From positions 1-52,569 of the forward strand of contig CABZWX010000008.1 of the NCBI GenBank assembly GCA_902529515.1: DNA of 52,569 nt, given 5' to 3'. A program made the position numbers and the translations under genes. This document shows positions 27,810 to 36,300 of the stretch, one piece after another. Source of the DNA: an uncultured SAR116 cluster alpha proteobacterium. GTDB taxonomy: Bacteria; Pseudomonadota; Alphaproteobacteria; Puniceispirillales; Marisalimonadaceae. The notes under the pieces are model-generated. The model saw only the letters and a program-made list of their open reading frames with translations. It did not search any database and was not told the DNA's origin. How positions within the stretch are numbered: position 1 is the first letter of the stretch; every line of letters begins with the position of its first letter.

Positions 27810-29256
27810 ACTTACTGCATTTTTCAATTTTGGTTAATTTTCCTAAATCCTCTATTTGCATTACTTGAATAGGTTTTTTTACGTAACTTTTTCTGTCAAT
27901 AATTAGTCCAGTAACTGGACCTTTAATATTATTAAAATATAAGAGATCTTTTTGTAAATTATTGATATAATTAATTCCTATTATACCTGCATCAAAACCT
28001 GCATTGGAAAAATAATCATTAGTACCTCCCCACACAGCCTTCCAAAGAAATTTAAATGGATCATTATTCTTACTCAATATTAGAGGAAACCATGATTTTT
28101 CTAATGATGGTTCATTTTTAATTTCTTTAATATTAAATGTTTCAGTACCCAAAATTTTCACAAACTTTGAATCTACATTAAAGAAAGCTAATAATGGTGC
28201 TATTTCTAATATGAATTCTTTTCTTCCTCCTATAAGAATAGTTTCAAATTTTGAATGTGTTTCTTCTGTTTCAGAATACTCTAAAAATCTTCTTAAAGTT
28301 GAGTAAAGATTTGTTTTATTATTTAAATCTTCATTTGAAAGAAAAAGTGAGTTATGAGAATTTTTCTTACTTATTGAAATTAAATCTATTGCTTCTCTAG
28401 AAATGATTTTCCCATACAAGTTATCAGGAACTATTATGCCAAATTTACTATATCTATGCTTTATAGCACATGAAATTACACTTTGGATCTGTTCTTCTGG
28501 AGAGAATCCTAAGGACCATACATTGTTTTCAACCATTGCGATGTCATTTGAAAACGTTAAAATTGGAATATTATCCTTCTTTGCAAATTCCTTAATTTTT
28601 ATTAATACTTCCCTTGTAAATGGACCAATTATAAATTTCGGTCTTAGTTCATTAAATAAACTTGTAATGAGTCCATAATCAATAATTTTTCCAGTATCGA
28701 AGTAAATGAATTTTATTTCATTGTTACCAAAGTTTAATATACTTAAATCCAGTGATTTTCTTATTTTATTTCCAAAATTTGAATATTTTCCAGTTAATGG
28801 TAGAAAAACAATAATATTTTGATAATTTATTGTTTTACTTTTTTCAAAATTATACCTCTCTAAGGTAGAAATTTTATCATTGTTTTTTATATTAATTTCA
28901 TCATTACTTGAACTTAAATTTTTTTTAAACATTTTTTGAACAGCTGATAATGCCAACCTCGTTTTTTCTTCTTTAATATTATTAGTAATATTTCTTCCTT
29001 GAAGTAATCTCTCATTTCTAAATTCAAAAATAATATTATTATTTTCTTCTTTTAGTTTGGTGTTATTTTTTTCTGTTATGCCAGTTCGTAATATTTCTTT
29101 TTTTAAATCGTTTTTATTAAAAAATGTTTTATTTGTTTTTTCTTCTTTATTATTATTTTCAATTACTAATTTACTGTTTTTATCATTACATCCATTTATC
29201 ATTAATAATATACAAAAAATTATAATAAGATTATGTTTAGTATTATTAAAAAACAT
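27799..29256 (-). CDS. LpoA/LppC-like penicillin-binding protein activator lipoprotein
   Basis: 485 residues. Lipoprotein signal with lipobox MINGC and Cys23. An Asn/Lys-rich linker (25-145) precedes a type I periplasmic-binding fold of the Peripla_BP_6/LpoA class: IIVFLPLTGKYSNFGNKIRKSLDLSIL (about 150-176), FIGPFTREVLIKIKEFAK, and WKAVWGGTNDYFSNAGFDAGIIGI near the C-terminus. Enterobacterial LpoA is an outer-membrane lipoprotein that activates PBP1a; alphaproteobacterial homologues have only the C-terminal half, as here. Its divergent neighbour rsmI reproduces the common yraM-yraL arrangement. Its 3' end overlaps the hemW 3' end by 11 bases. The activator role is inferred from homology; a ligand-binding role remains possible. 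Confidence 0.85.
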   Translation of the reverse strand: MFFNNTKHNLIIIFCILLMINGCNDKNSKLVIENNNKEEKTNKTFFNKNDLKKEILRTGITEKNNTKLKEENNNIIFEFRNERLLQGRNITNNIKEEKTRLALSAVQKMFKKNLSSSNDEINIKNNDKISTLERYNFEKSKTINYQNIIVFLPLTGKYSNFGNKIRKSLDLSILNFGNNEIKFIYFDTGKIIDYGLITSLFNELRPKFIIGPFTREVLIKIKEFAKKDNIPILTFSNDIAMVENNVWSLGFSPEEQIQSVISCAIKHRYSKFGIIVPDNLYGKIISREAIDLISISKKNSHNSLFLSNEDLNNKTNLYSTLRRFLEYSETEETHSKFETILIGGRKEFILEIAPLLAFFNVDSKFVKILGTETFNIKEIKNEPSLEKSWFPLILSKNNDPFKFLWKAVWGGTNDYFSNAGFDAGIIGINYINNLQKDLLYFNNIKGPVTGLIIDRKSYVKKPIQVMQIEDLGKLTKIEKCSKSKD

Positions 29257-29296
29257 AAGTACTCGCTAATTATTTAAATAAATTTAAGGTAATATA

Positions 29297-30199
29297 TTGA
29301 AAAAAGTAAGTAAAGAAGAACCAAGACAATATGATGAAAACATAAATGGCTGTTTATATTTAATTTCCACTCCAATAGGTGATTTTGATGATATTAGCTT
29401 AAGGGCAATTAGGCTATTAGAGACTGTAGAAATTTTGCTTTGTGAAGATACCAGAAAAACAAAAAAATTACTTTCACATCTTAACATCAAGCGCAAAAAT
29501 CTTGTTTCGTATAACGACAATAATGCTTCAAAAAAGAGACCAGAGATTATTAATAAACTCCTCTCAAAAATAAACATTGGAATGGTAAGTGATGCGGGAA
29601 CACCATTAATATCTGATCCTGGTTATAAACTTGTCAAAGAATGTCATTTAAATAGTATTAAAGTAACTCACGCACCAGGCCCTTCTTCTCTTATTAATGG
29701 TTTAATATTATCTGGCCTTCCCACAAATCAGTTTTATTTTGGTGGATTTGTCTCTTCCAAAGAAAATTTTAAAAAAAAACAATTTATAGCCACTCAAACA
29801 TATAACATGACAGGAATATGGTTTGACACTTGTTTGAGAATTAATAATACACTTGCTATTATGCAAGAAGTTTATGGAAATAGAAAAATTTCAATTGCAA
29901 GAGAACTAACAAAGACCTACGAAGAAATTATTACTAGTGATTTAAATAGTGTAATAAAAATTGTTAGTGAAAGAGAAAAAAATAATAATCCCTTAAAAGG
30001 GGAAGTTATTTTAATAGTTGGTGGTTATGTTAAAAAAAAAATTAATATTGAGACATTAAATGTAATTATAAAAAACAAACTTGAAAGACTATCACTTCGT
30101 GACACTGTAAACGAAGTAATTACAGAGACTAAATTACCTCGTAGGGTAATATATAATGAAGCAATAAAGATAAGAAATGTTCTATATAGAAAAATTTAA
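29297..30199 (+). CDS. rsmI: 16S rRNA (cytidine-1402-2'-O)-methyltransferase
   Basis: 300 residues, tetrapyrrole-methylase fold. Motifs: LYLISTPIGDFDDISLRA, LCEDTRKTKKLL, VSDAGTPLISDPGYKLV, HAPGPSSLINGLILSGLP. RsmI 2'-O-methylates C1402 in the decoding centre of 16S rRNA together with RsmH. Start is TTG at 29297, with AAGGT 6 bases upstream; no ATG lies nearer the conserved domain. The gene is followed by a BON lipoprotein gene (53-base gap) and gshB. In many alphaproteobacteria a small yraN gene follows rsmI; it is absent here. Confidence 0.95.
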   Translation: MKKVSKEEPRQYDENINGCLYLISTPIGDFDDISLRAIRLLETVEILLCEDTRKTKKLLSHLNIKRKNLVSYNDNNASKKRPEIINKLLSKINIGMVSDAGTPLISDPGYKLVKECHLNSIKVTHAPGPSSLINGLILSGLPTNQFYFGGFVSSKENFKKKQFIATQTYNMTGIWFDTCLRINNTLAIMQEVYGNRKISIARELTKTYEEIITSDLNSVIKIVSEREKNNNPLKGEVILIVGGYVKKKINIETLNVIIKNKLERLSLRDTVNEVITETKLPRRVIYNEAIKIRNVLYRKI

Positions 30200-30252
30200 C
30201 GATGACAATTTTTTTTTTTTATTTAATGTTCTCTAATTAGAAAGGGTTAGGC

Positions 30253-30828
30253 ATGAGAAATTTATTATTTATATCAATTATTACTTTCTTTCTGCAGTCA
30301 TGTGCTCCAATTGTCGGGACTATTGGAATGGTTTCTTTAGGGGCTGCATCTAAACAAAAAGGGTTGGGCACATCAATAAACGATAACCTTATTAAAACAA
30401 AGATATCTAATCTGATTTATAAATATAATGAAGATTTGATAGCAGATACTAAAGTTTTTGTTAATAATGGTTCAGTTTTATTTACGGGAAAATTAAATAA
30501 TCCAAATGATAAAATTGAATTTTCGAAGTTAGCTTGGAATATAAAAGGTGTTAAAGAAGTTAATAACGAAATTCAAGTGACTGACATTTCTTCTATAAAA
30601 AATATTGCAAGAGACATAGCTTCGTTAGGCGAAATAAGAGCTAGGATAATGTCAGATAAATCAATTAATAGTCTTAATTTTTCAATAGATGTGGTTAACG
30701 ATAAAGCTTATATCAGCGGCGTTGCAACTGATGAACTTGAAATGAATCTTGTAAAAAGCCATGCTTCAAGTGCAAGATTTATTAAAGAAGTTTACAATTA
30801 TATTATACTAAATAAAGATACAAGATGA
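30253..30828 (+). CDS. BON-domain lipoprotein (DolP/YraP-like)
   Basis: 191 residues with a lipoprotein signal (hydrophobic 3-16, lipobox LQSC, Cys17) followed by two BON domains at about 45-115 and 117-187. The first BON carries the pattern DTKVFVNNGSVLFTGKL and WNIKGVKEVNNEIQV; the second DVVNDKAYISGVATDELE and VKEVYNYI. DolP in E. coli is an outer-membrane lipoprotein binding anionic phospholipid at division sites and supporting envelope integrity. The start is preceded by AAAGGG. It overlaps gshB by 4 bases (ATGA), so translation is coupled. Its place next to rsmI mirrors yraL-yraP of E. coli. Confidence 0.9.
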   Translation: MRNLLFISIITFFLQSCAPIVGTIGMVSLGAASKQKGLGTSINDNLIKTKISNLIYKYNEDLIADTKVFVNNGSVLFTGKLNNPNDKIEFSKLAWNIKGVKEVNNEIQVTDISSIKNIARDIASLGEIRARIMSDKSINSLNFSIDVVNDKAYISGVATDELEMNLVKSHASSARFIKEVYNYIILNKDTR

Positions 30829-31778
30829 GTCGTAACCTGAACATAGCATTCTTAATGGATCCCTTGGAAACATTAGATCTTAAAGGTGACACAACTTTTG
30901 CTCTTGCTTTGGAGGCTCAAAGAAGAAAACATTGCATAAGTTTTTTTAAACCTGAGGATTTGATATTCATTAACAATGATGTTTTAGCAAACATCTGTAA
31001 ATTAGAGTTATCTTCATCAAATAATTTATATGAGTTTAGATATCACGATACTTTTATAAAACCACTATCAAAATATGATGTGATTATGATGAGACAAGAT
31101 CCTCCCTTTAATATGGCATATATAAGTGCAACTCATATTCTTGAAAAACTACCAAGTTCAACATTAGTTGTAAACAACCCTTTCGAAGTTAGAAATTCTC
31201 CAGAAAAAATCTTTGTTACAAATTTCTCACATTTAATGCCAAAGACGTTAATAAGTCGAAATATTGATGCTATTAAAGAATTTAGAAAAAAATTCAAGGA
31301 CATAATTATAAAGCCACTCTATGGAAATGGCGGACAAGGTATATTTCATATTGTTCCTGAAGATGAAAATTTAAATTCAATCTTAGAGATGTTTTTTAGT
31401 CAAAATAAAGAGCCTTTAATGATACAAGAATATTTAAAAGATGTAAGGAGCGGTGACAAAAGAATTATTTTGTTGAATGGAGAGGCCGTTGGAGCAATAA
31501 ACAGAATTCCCAAATTAGGTGAAAGTAGATCAAACATGCATGTTGGAGGAAAGCCTGAGAAAACAGAATTAACTAAAAGAGATAAGATTATATGTAATGA
31601 AATTTCACCTTCTTTAATAAAAAAAGGACTATATTTTGTTGGAATAGACATAATTGGTGATTACATCACTGAAATAAACGTAACATCTCCAACTGGAATA
31701 AGAGAAATAAAAAATTTAGATTCAATAGCGATTGAAGAAATGTTCTGGGATTTTATAGAAAATAAATTGGAAATTTAG
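30825..31778 (+). CDS. gshB: Glutathione synthetase
   Basis: 317-residue ATP-grasp ligase joining gamma-glutamylcysteine and glycine. Hallmarks: NIAFLMDPLETLDLKGDTTFALALEAQRR at the N-terminus, MMRQDPPFNMAYISATHIL, ATP-binding KPLYGNGGQGIF, DVRSGDKRIILLNGEAVGAINRIP, and the C-terminal metal-binding EINVTSPTGIREI. Full length, all motifs present. It is the last gene of the rsmI-BON-gshB run and converges on the HIT gene 3 bases away. Presence implies glutathione-based redox buffering. Confidence 0.96.
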   Translation: MSRNLNIAFLMDPLETLDLKGDTTFALALEAQRRKHCISFFKPEDLIFINNDVLANICKLELSSSNNLYEFRYHDTFIKPLSKYDVIMMRQDPPFNMAYISATHILEKLPSSTLVVNNPFEVRNSPEKIFVTNFSHLMPKTLISRNIDAIKEFRKKFKDIIIKPLYGNGGQGIFHIVPEDENLNSILEMFFSQNKEPLMIQEYLKDVRSGDKRIILLNGEAVGAINRIPKLGESRSNMHVGGKPEKTELTKRDKIICNEISPSLIKKGLYFVGIDIIGDYITEINVTSPTGIREIKNLDSIAIEEMFWDFIENKLEI

Positions 31779-31781
31779 TAC

Positions 31782-32144
31782 TTAACCTATCATTTTTCCT
31801 AAATTTTTTCCAGCTAAGAGATGAATATGAAAATGAGGTACATCTTGATTACCAGTATTTCCTGAATTTGTAATAATTCTAAAACCTTCTACTTCAACTT
31901 TGTAATGTTCAATAACTTCGTTAACCAATTTCCAAAAACTTTCATGTTCTTTCGTTGAAGCGTTTTTTGTAAAGTCGTAAAAATTAATATAAGAGTTTTT
32001 AGGAATTACTAATGTATGAATTGGTGCTTGAGGGTTAATATCAGAAAAAGCCAAGGCATGTTCGTTTTCTAATATTTTATTACAAGGAACTTCAGATCTT
32101 AATATTTTAGCAAATATATTGTTTACATCATATAAATTATTCAT
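31782..32144 (-). CDS. HIT-family hydrolase (HinT type)
   Basis: 120-residue histidine-triad protein. The active motif is HFHIHLL with His104, His106 and His108. The N-terminal FAKILRSEVPCNKILENEHALAFSDINPQAPIH is the standard HINT sequence. HINT proteins hydrolyse adenosine phosphoramidates and aminoacyl-AMP species. Its start overlaps the hisE stop by 4 bases, so it is cotranslated at the end of the histidine cluster; a HIT gene next to hisE occurs in many alphaproteobacteria, but no role in histidine synthesis is established. Substrate in vivo unknown. Confidence 0.93.
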   Translation of the reverse strand: MNNLYDVNNIFAKILRSEVPCNKILENEHALAFSDINPQAPIHTLVIPKNSYINFYDFTKNASTKEHESFWKLVNEVIEHYKVEVEGFRIITNSGNTGNQDVPHFHIHLLAGKNLGKMIG

Positions 32145-32461
32145 TTTACTCCTCTATTTTTTTTCTCATCAATCCCAGATTTTGTTTTTCTAGAAGATAA
32201 TTCGTTCCAAATTTCACTAGGATCAATGCCTAAAGAGATCCAGACAACTAAAACATGATAAATTAAATCTGCAGATTCTTTTATTGCACCATGTTTATTT
32301 TTTTTTATAAAATCAATAATCAGTTCTGATGATTCTTCACCAATTTTTTTTGCTAGTAATTCAGGATTCTTTATCAAATGAGAGGTATATGATTGACCTT
32401 CACTAGATTTTTTTCTTTGTTTTAGAACACTATATAATTCTTTTATTGTTTGTTCATTCAT
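32141..32461 (-). CDS. hisE: Phosphoribosyl-ATP pyrophosphatase
   Basis: 106-residue all-alpha MazG-like enzyme hydrolysing phosphoribosyl-ATP to phosphoribosyl-AMP, the second histidine step. Conserved motif: LAKKIGEESSELIIDFIKK with the metal-binding EExxE, then ESADLIYHVLVVWISLGI. It is stand-alone (no HisI fusion); hisI must be elsewhere. It overlaps hisF by 8 bases upstream and the HIT gene by 4 bases downstream. Confidence 0.95.
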   Translation of the reverse strand: MNEQTIKELYSVLKQRKKSSEGQSYTSHLIKNPELLAKKIGEESSELIIDFIKKNKHGAIKESADLIYHVLVVWISLGIDPSEIWNELSSRKTKSGIDEKKNRGVK

Positions 32462-33233
32462 TATAATCGCAATCCCTTACAAGTATACCATTTTCAAACA
32501 TATGTTTTTTAACCGAATGTATTGTATGAATACCATAATGAAAAATTGATGCAGCTAGAACTGCTGATGCTCCGGCTTTTAAAACAACCTCAACCATATC
32601 TTTTGGGCTTCCAGCTCCACCTGATGCAATCACTGGTACAGAAACATTTTCAGCAATTAATTTTGTAAGTTTTAAATTATAACCTCTTTTTGTTCCATCT
32701 GATGTCATTGATGTCAATAAGATTTCACCAGCTCCATATTTTTCTCCCTGTTTTGCCCATTTAAGAGCGTCTAAATTTGTTTTTTTTCTTCCTCCATGAG
32801 TGGTTATCTCGTATCCGCTGGGCATATTTATGTTTTCAATCGCATCAATTGCTAGCACAACACACTGATTACCAAATTTGTCTGACGATTGTTTTATTAA
32901 CTTTGGATTATAAACTGCAGATGAATTAATTGATACTTTATCAGCTCCTGAGTTTAATAGATCTCTAAAATCACTGATATTATTTACACCTCCTCCAACA
33001 GTAAGTGGAACAAAGCAAGACTCAGCGGTTTTAGAAATTACATTAAACATTGCTCTTCTTTTTTCATGAGTAGCAGAAATATCTAAGAAACAAATCTCAT
33101 CAGCACCCATTGTGCTATATTGCTTTGCTTGCTCAACTGGATCACCTGCATCTTTTAAGTTAATAAAGTTTATTCCTTTTACCGTTCTCCCATTGTGCAC
33201 ATCTAGACACGCAATAACCCTTGTGGAAAGCAT
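32454..33233 (-). CDS. hisF: Imidazole glycerol phosphate synthase cyclase subunit
   Basis: 259-residue TIM barrel that receives ammonia from HisH and forms imidazole glycerol phosphate and AICAR. Catalytic Asp11 is in VIACLDVHNGRTVKG and the second Asp (about 130) in VVLAIDAI. Phosphate-binding motifs TVGGGV and ASGGAGSP are intact. It abuts hisA (last base of the hisF-side start shared with the hisA stop) and overlaps hisE by 8 bases, so the cluster is translationally coupled. Confidence 0.97.
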   Translation of the reverse strand: MLSTRVIACLDVHNGRTVKGINFINLKDAGDPVEQAKQYSTMGADEICFLDISATHEKRRAMFNVISKTAESCFVPLTVGGGVNNISDFRDLLNSGADKVSINSSAVYNPKLIKQSSDKFGNQCVVLAIDAIENINMPSGYEITTHGGRKKTNLDALKWAKQGEKYGAGEILLTSMTSDGTKRGYNLKLTKLIAENVSVPVIASGGAGSPKDMVEVVLKAGASAVLAASIFHYGIHTIHSVKKHMFENGILVRDCDYNE

Positions 33234-33988
33234 TAGATTTTTGCCTCCTTAATTTTTTGTAACGCCTCTGAGAATGAAAACTTTTTATCATATAATGCCC
33301 GTCCTACTATTACTCCTTGAACTCCATTTGAAAACTGTTTTGCTAATCTTGAAATATCATTTAAAGAAGAAACTCCACCTGAGGCAATAACTGGATGTGG
33401 GATTGATTTGGCAAATTTAGTCGTTTCTTCTAAACTTACACCTTTTAAACTACCATCTTTAGTTATATCAGTATAAATAACAGAACTAATAATAGAAGAA
33501 TTAAGACTTTTAATTAAATCTACGGCAATTATATCGGATTGTTTTTTCCAACCATGAGAAGCAATCATTCCGTTTCTTACATCTGCGCCTACAACTATTT
33601 TCTTTGAGTACTCTTTTTTTAATCGATTAATAAAACTTGGATTTTCAAGTGCTAATGTGCCCAAAATCACTCGATTTACTGAATTCTTTATCCAAAAATC
33701 AATATCATTAATATTTCTTATGCCCCCACCTAATTGGATTTTCACTTTGTTATGGAGCTTATGCAAAATTTTCTCAATTACTCTTTTATTAACATTCTTA
33801 CCAGTAACTGCACCATCTAAATCTACAATGTGCAACCATTCGGCGCCTTGATCAACAAACCACATAGCTTGGTCTAACGGGCTATTATTATAAACTGTCT
33901 CTTTTTCCATTTCTCCAAAAAGAAGCCTAACGCATTTGCCATCTTTAATATCAATGGCAGGATATAATGTGAAAACATTATCTTTCAT
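33233..33988 (-). CDS. hisA: ProFAR isomerase (phosphoribosylformimino-AICAR-P isomerase)
   Basis: 251-residue TIM barrel catalysing the Amadori rearrangement that feeds HisF. The general base Asp13 is in YPAIDIKDGKCVRL; the second acid is in the VIYTDITKDGSL motif. Phosphate-binding loops LGGGIRN and ASGGVSS are present. The stop abuts hisF and its start abuts a GNAT acetyltransferase gene that separates it from hisH. Typical length, no anomaly. Confidence 0.97.
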   Translation of the reverse strand: MKDNVFTLYPAIDIKDGKCVRLLFGEMEKETVYNNSPLDQAMWFVDQGAEWLHIVDLDGAVTGKNVNKRVIEKILHKLHNKVKIQLGGGIRNINDIDFWIKNSVNRVILGTLALENPSFINRLKKEYSKKIVVGADVRNGMIASHGWKKQSDIIAVDLIKSLNSSIISSVIYTDITKDGSLKGVSLEETTKFAKSIPHPVIASGGVSSLNDISRLAKQFSNGVQGVIVGRALYDKKFSFSEALQKIKEAKI

Positions 33989-34524
33989 TATTTTAGTTCT
34001 TTGTAATAATAGTAACCAGCTATATATTTTCCGTCTAATAAAACTGACTTAGGATTAATGCCAGATTTAACATATCCAGCCTGTTCATATAATTGAATTG
34101 CTCGTAACTGAGTTTCTCGTACTTCCAAATTAATTATTTTAAAACCATCTTGTTTAGCCTTCAATTCAGCTTTTTCAAAAACAGCTTTGGCAAGACCAAA
34201 TCCTCTTGCCCAAGAAGCAAAGAAAAAAGTACTTAATGTACAAGAATGAGACTGGGCTTCATTATTTTTAGCTGGTTTAATTAGCTGAGCAGAACCAGCT
34301 ACAACGTTATCTAATTTCCCGATAATCAAAATTCTTTCTGGAATGAGCAAAACCCCTTTCCAATAATCTTGAAGTGTTTTTAATGATGGCGGAGAAATCC
34401 ATCCAAAACCTCCCCCAGCTAAAATTGCCTCTTCAGTTGCATCACATAATTCTTGCAAATCAATTTTACTTAAACTTTTACATAATTCTGCTTTAACATT
34501 AAATTTTTTTAATTTCTTTTCCAT
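33988..34524 (-). CDS. GNAT N-acetyltransferase inside the histidine operon
   Basis: 178 residues, one GNAT domain. Visible: an N-terminal helical part (ELCDATEEAILAGGGFGWISPPS), strands VVAGSAQLIKPA and HSCTLSTFFFASWARGFGLAKAVFEKAE where the usual Q/R-x-x-G-x-G/A acetyl-CoA loop is represented by ARGFGLA, then INLEVRETQLRAIQLYEQAGYVKSG, the GNAT C-terminal signature. The gene lies between hisH (15-base gap) and hisA (1-base stop/start overlap) on the same strand and is surely cotranscribed. Substrate unknown: it could acetylate a small metabolite or a protein N-terminus. It is not a known histidine-pathway enzyme; only position links it. Confidence 0.88.
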   Translation of the reverse strand: MEKKLKKFNVKAELCKSLSKIDLQELCDATEEAILAGGGFGWISPPSLKTLQDYWKGVLLIPERILIIGKLDNVVAGSAQLIKPAKNNEAQSHSCTLSTFFFASWARGFGLAKAVFEKAELKAKQDGFKIINLEVRETQLRAIQLYEQAGYVKSGINPKSVLLDGKYIAGYYYYKELK

Positions 34525-34539
34525 TTAATCTCTCAAGTA

Positions 34540-35199
34540 TTATGGTCTCCATCTTAGCCAGTTATATATAAATTTTTGTCCAGAATCACCACTCTTTTCT
34601 GGGTGAAATTGAACTCCTATATAATTTTCTTTTCCAATTATAGCTGGAATTTTTTGAGTATAATTAGTGTTAGCTATTATTTGGTTAATTTGTTTACATT
34701 CCAAAGCGTAAGAATGAACAAAATAAAATTGTTCGTTTTCACTGATATTATCTAAAATAGGATGATTATTATATTCAATTTCTAGATTATTCCATCCCAT
34801 GTGTGGAATTTTATATTTCCTTCCAAGGTAATCTAAACCTTTCGTTTTAATTTTTTTAAAATAACCCTCAAGCCAACAAAAACCTTCAGTTTTTTGTTTT
34901 TCTAGACTAAAATCGACCATAAGTTGCATGCCCACGCAAATTCCTAAAAATTTTTTTCTTTTATTAATAACCTCACTTCTTAATAGTTCTATTAAGCCTT
35001 CTATATCTTCTAAACCTTTTTTACAGTCTGGGAATGACCCAACACCAGGTAAGACCAAGTGATCAGCCTTTGAAATTAAATCTAATTTGTTAGTAACTTG
35101 AATTTTAAATTTTAATTTATTTTTTTTAACAGAATTTTTAAAAGCGTTCTCTACTGACCTCAAGTTACCAGAACCATAATCAATTATAGCTAGGTTCAT
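34540..35199 (-). CDS. hisH: Imidazole glycerol phosphate synthase glutaminase subunit
   Basis: 219-residue class I glutamine amidotransferase that supplies ammonia to HisF. Catalytic triad: nucleophile Cys88 in GICVGMQLM, with His199 and Glu201 in GVQFHPEKSG. The N-terminal IIDYGSGNLRSV and the oxyanion region LPGVGSF are standard. hisB ends one base upstream of its start; the GNAT gene begins 15 bases after its stop. Active-site residues all present. Confidence 0.97.
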   Translation of the reverse strand: MNLAIIDYGSGNLRSVENAFKNSVKKNKLKFKIQVTNKLDLISKADHLVLPGVGSFPDCKKGLEDIEGLIELLRSEVINKRKKFLGICVGMQLMVDFSLEKQKTEGFCWLEGYFKKIKTKGLDYLGRKYKIPHMGWNNLEIEYNNHPILDNISENEQFYFVHSYALECKQINQIIANTNYTQKIPAIIGKENYIGVQFHPEKSGDSGQKFIYNWLRWRP

Positions 35200-35200
35200 G

Positions 35201-35818
35201 TTACATATTTCCAGTTAAAGTTCCTTTTGTAGAGGGAACATTGTCTAAGTTTCTAAGATCAAGATTAATTGCATTTCTAATAGAAATAGCCATAGACTTA
35301 AAACACGATTCTATAATATGGTGTGTGTTTTGACCATAAATATTTTCAATATGAAGTGTAAATTCTGCTGATTGCGAAAAAGATTGAAAAAACTCTCTGA
35401 ATATCTCAGTTTCAATATTATTTATTGTTACGTTTGGAAGAAAAACATTCCAAACTAACCAAGGGCGCCCAGATATATCAACGCAACACCTAGTTAGACA
35501 CTCATCCATAGGTAAATAATTGAAACTGTATCTTTTTATGCCTTGCTTATTACCTAATGCTTCTTTTATAGCTTTGCCAAGTGCCCAACCCACATCTTCA
35601 ATTGTATGGTGTGAGTCAATATCAAGATCACCATTACATTTCATTTCAATGTCAATTAGGCTATGTTTTGAAAGTTGTTGGATCATATGATCAAAGAATG
35701 GTAATCCTGTTGTTATAGAATTTTTGCCAGTGCCATCCAAATTAACATTCACTTTAATCTGAGTTTCATTAGTTTTTCTATCAACAGAGGAAACTCTTTC
35801 ATGAATTATTTTAGTCAT
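35201..35818 (-). CDS. hisB: Imidazoleglycerol-phosphate dehydratase
   Basis: 205-residue monofunctional dehydratase; the N-terminal histidinol-phosphatase domain of enterobacterial HisB is absent, as is usual for alphaproteobacteria. Metal-binding motifs: DSHHTIEDVGWALG and the second copy NTHHIIESCFKSMA, as well as LPFFDHM. A second enzyme must provide histidinol phosphatase. It is first of the histidine genes, 13 bases after the smr gene. Confidence 0.97.
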   Translation of the reverse strand: MTKIIHERVSSVDRKTNETQIKVNVNLDGTGKNSITTGLPFFDHMIQQLSKHSLIDIEMKCNGDLDIDSHHTIEDVGWALGKAIKEALGNKQGIKRYSFNYLPMDECLTRCCVDISGRPWLVWNVFLPNVTINNIETEIFREFFQSFSQSAEFTLHIENIYGQNTHHIIESCFKSMAISIRNAINLDLRNLDNVPSTKGTLTGNM

Positions 35819-35831
35819 TTTTTATCCACAA

Positions 35832-36296
35832 TTATTGATAATTTGTTTTGAATCTGTTTTTAAGTCTTACTAACAAAGCACCTTCTCCGCCAAATTGTTT
35901 TGGTGCAACTTTGAAATCTACAAGAAACTTACTGAGAAGTTTATCATTTAACCATTTTGGCACTTCCTCCTTTAAAACTCCTTTATTGTTATGACCTTTT
36001 CCAGTAATAATTAATATATTACGTATATTTTTTTCATAACAACTAGACATAAATTTATGCAATAATAATTTTGCAGAATAAAGCGTTTGTCCATGAAGAT
36101 CTAAAACAGTGTCTGGTTCTAACTTTCCTTTACTAAAACTTTTATGATTATTTAACGATTTATTTCTGAAAACAAGATTGTTGTTATTTCTTTTATTATT
36201 TAACAGGCTATTATTTTTAGGAAATAAAATATATTTTTCTAAGTTGGATACATAATTTTCCCATACTTTTTTATCGTATTTTGAAATTGAAGCCAT
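35832..36296 (-). CDS. Smr-domain protein
   Basis: 154 residues. The C-terminal half (about 65-152) is an Smr (MutS2 C-terminal-like) domain: VLDLHGQTLYSAKLLL, then ILIITGKGHNNKGVLKEEVPKWL and the C-terminal GGEGALLVRLKN. The LDLHG and TGKGxxxxG motifs are those of the stand-alone YdaL/SmrA/SmrB class, which includes nucleases; E. coli SmrB cleaves mRNA at collided ribosomes, but the substrate of this protein is unknown. The N-terminal half is basic and Asn-rich. It lies between the Tim44-domain gene (4-base gap) and hisB (13-base gap). In many alphaproteobacteria mltA separates smr and Tim44; it is missing here. Confidence 0.9.
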   Translation of the reverse strand: MASISKYDKKVWENYVSNLEKYILFPKNNSLLNNKRNNNNLVFRNKSLNNHKSFSKGKLEPDTVLDLHGQTLYSAKLLLHKFMSSCYEKNIRNILIITGKGHNNKGVLKEEVPKWLNDKLLSKFLVDFKVAPKQFGGEGALLVRLKNRFKTNYQ

Positions 36297-36300
36297 ACTT

